Assembly: GCA_041652935.1 (NCBI GenBank) | Contig: JBAZGH010000048.1 | Location: 1-5,375 of the forward strand | DNA: 5,375 nucleotides | Source of the DNA: JBAZGH01 sp041652935 | GTDB taxonomy: Bacteria; Patescibacteriota; Patescibacteriia; Patescibacteriales; XYC2-FULL-47-12 | Reading direction: 5' to 3' | Shown: positions 5,229 to 5,375 of the stretch, in pieces | Layout: each line of letters begins with the position of its first letter | Position numbering within the stretch: position 1 is the first letter of the stretch | Made by a program: the position numbers and the translations under genes | Notes under the pieces: model-generated | What the model saw: only the letters and a program-made list of their open reading frames with translations | What the model was told of the DNA's origin: nothing | The model's database searches: none

Positions 5229-5375
5229 TCCGTTATTATGAATTCCCCTCGAACTTCCGGTCCGCGCAAGCTTTTCCTCCTTGATTTTTTTCATTCTTTC
5301 CAGTATTTCCGCGGCTCTAGGCAAGCCAGTCCCATTAAAAACCGACTTCCAAACATGCGGTTCTGTAAATCTTAT
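5220..5375 (-). CDS. Uncharacterised protein, C-terminal end (cut by right edge)
   Basis: Fifty-one codons read from the right edge to a TAA at 5220-5222: it contains FTEPHVWKSVFNGTGLPRA, then the basic helix-like AEILERMKKIKEEKLART, and ends SSRGIHNNGAG. Reasons to call it real: an open frame with residue use like a protein rather than a shadow, and an intrinsic terminator placed exactly at its stop. The visible part is soluble in character, with a mixed-charge helix and a Gly/Ser/Asn-rich tail that is probably disordered. I do not recognise the family from this fragment. It has the same direction as secD but is separated by the terminator, so it is likely a different transcription unit. Confidence 0.62.
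   Translation of the reverse strand: MRFTEPHVWKSVFNGTGLPRAAEILERMKKIKEEKLARTGSSRGIHNNGAG

Noticed and set aside
1..5375. CRISPR arrays, tRNA or rRNA genes, insertion sequences, recoded TGA codons
   Set aside because: No regularly spaced repeats, no cloverleaf or rRNA signature, no transposase, and all genes read through with the standard code.

Overview
The window looks like chromosomal DNA of a Patescibacteria (Candidate Phyla Radiation, Parcubacteria-like) genome or a similar streamlined bacterium. This rests on style, not on a marker gene: AT-rich intergenic DNA, mostly missing or weak Shine-Dalgarno sequences, short operons, standard stop codons, and core proteins whose closest resemblance (from memory, unsearched) is to that group.

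Layout, left to right. (1) 1-189, minus strand: N-terminal part of an uncharacterised protein leaving the left edge. It has the only strong ribosome binding site in the window, a good promoter, and a perfect 7-bp palindrome just past the predicted transcription start. (2) 190-474: AT-rich spacer holding two divergent promoters. (3) 475-981 and 1007-1945, plus strand: a secreted lipoprotein with two Cys-rich DUF333-like units, then fmt (methionyl-tRNA formyltransferase), probably one transcript. (4) A terminator reading leftward at about 1939-1966 sits between convergent fmt and secF. (5) 5090 to 2011, minus strand: a secD-secF operon for the membrane subunits that use the proton motive force to help Sec export. 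(6) A hairpin/heptamer-repeat leader and a tentative promoter precede secD. (7) 5220-5375, minus strand: C-terminal end of another unrecognised protein with its own intrinsic terminator.

The most remarkable feature is SecD. It has 664 residues, although its P1 region is otherwise of the short kind. About 215 extra residues in the first extracytoplasmic loop form two tandem parvulin (PpiC/rotamase) units. The second is complete with both active-site histidines; the first is degenerate, with the second histidine replaced by Asp. This implies a translocon subunit with a built-in prolyl isomerase/chaperone where unfolded proteins emerge. Also notable: the whole secD-secF spacer is a 68-bp palindromic repeat element whose end supplies an in-frame ATG for secF, and the lipoprotein carries an internally duplicated eight-cysteine domain pair.
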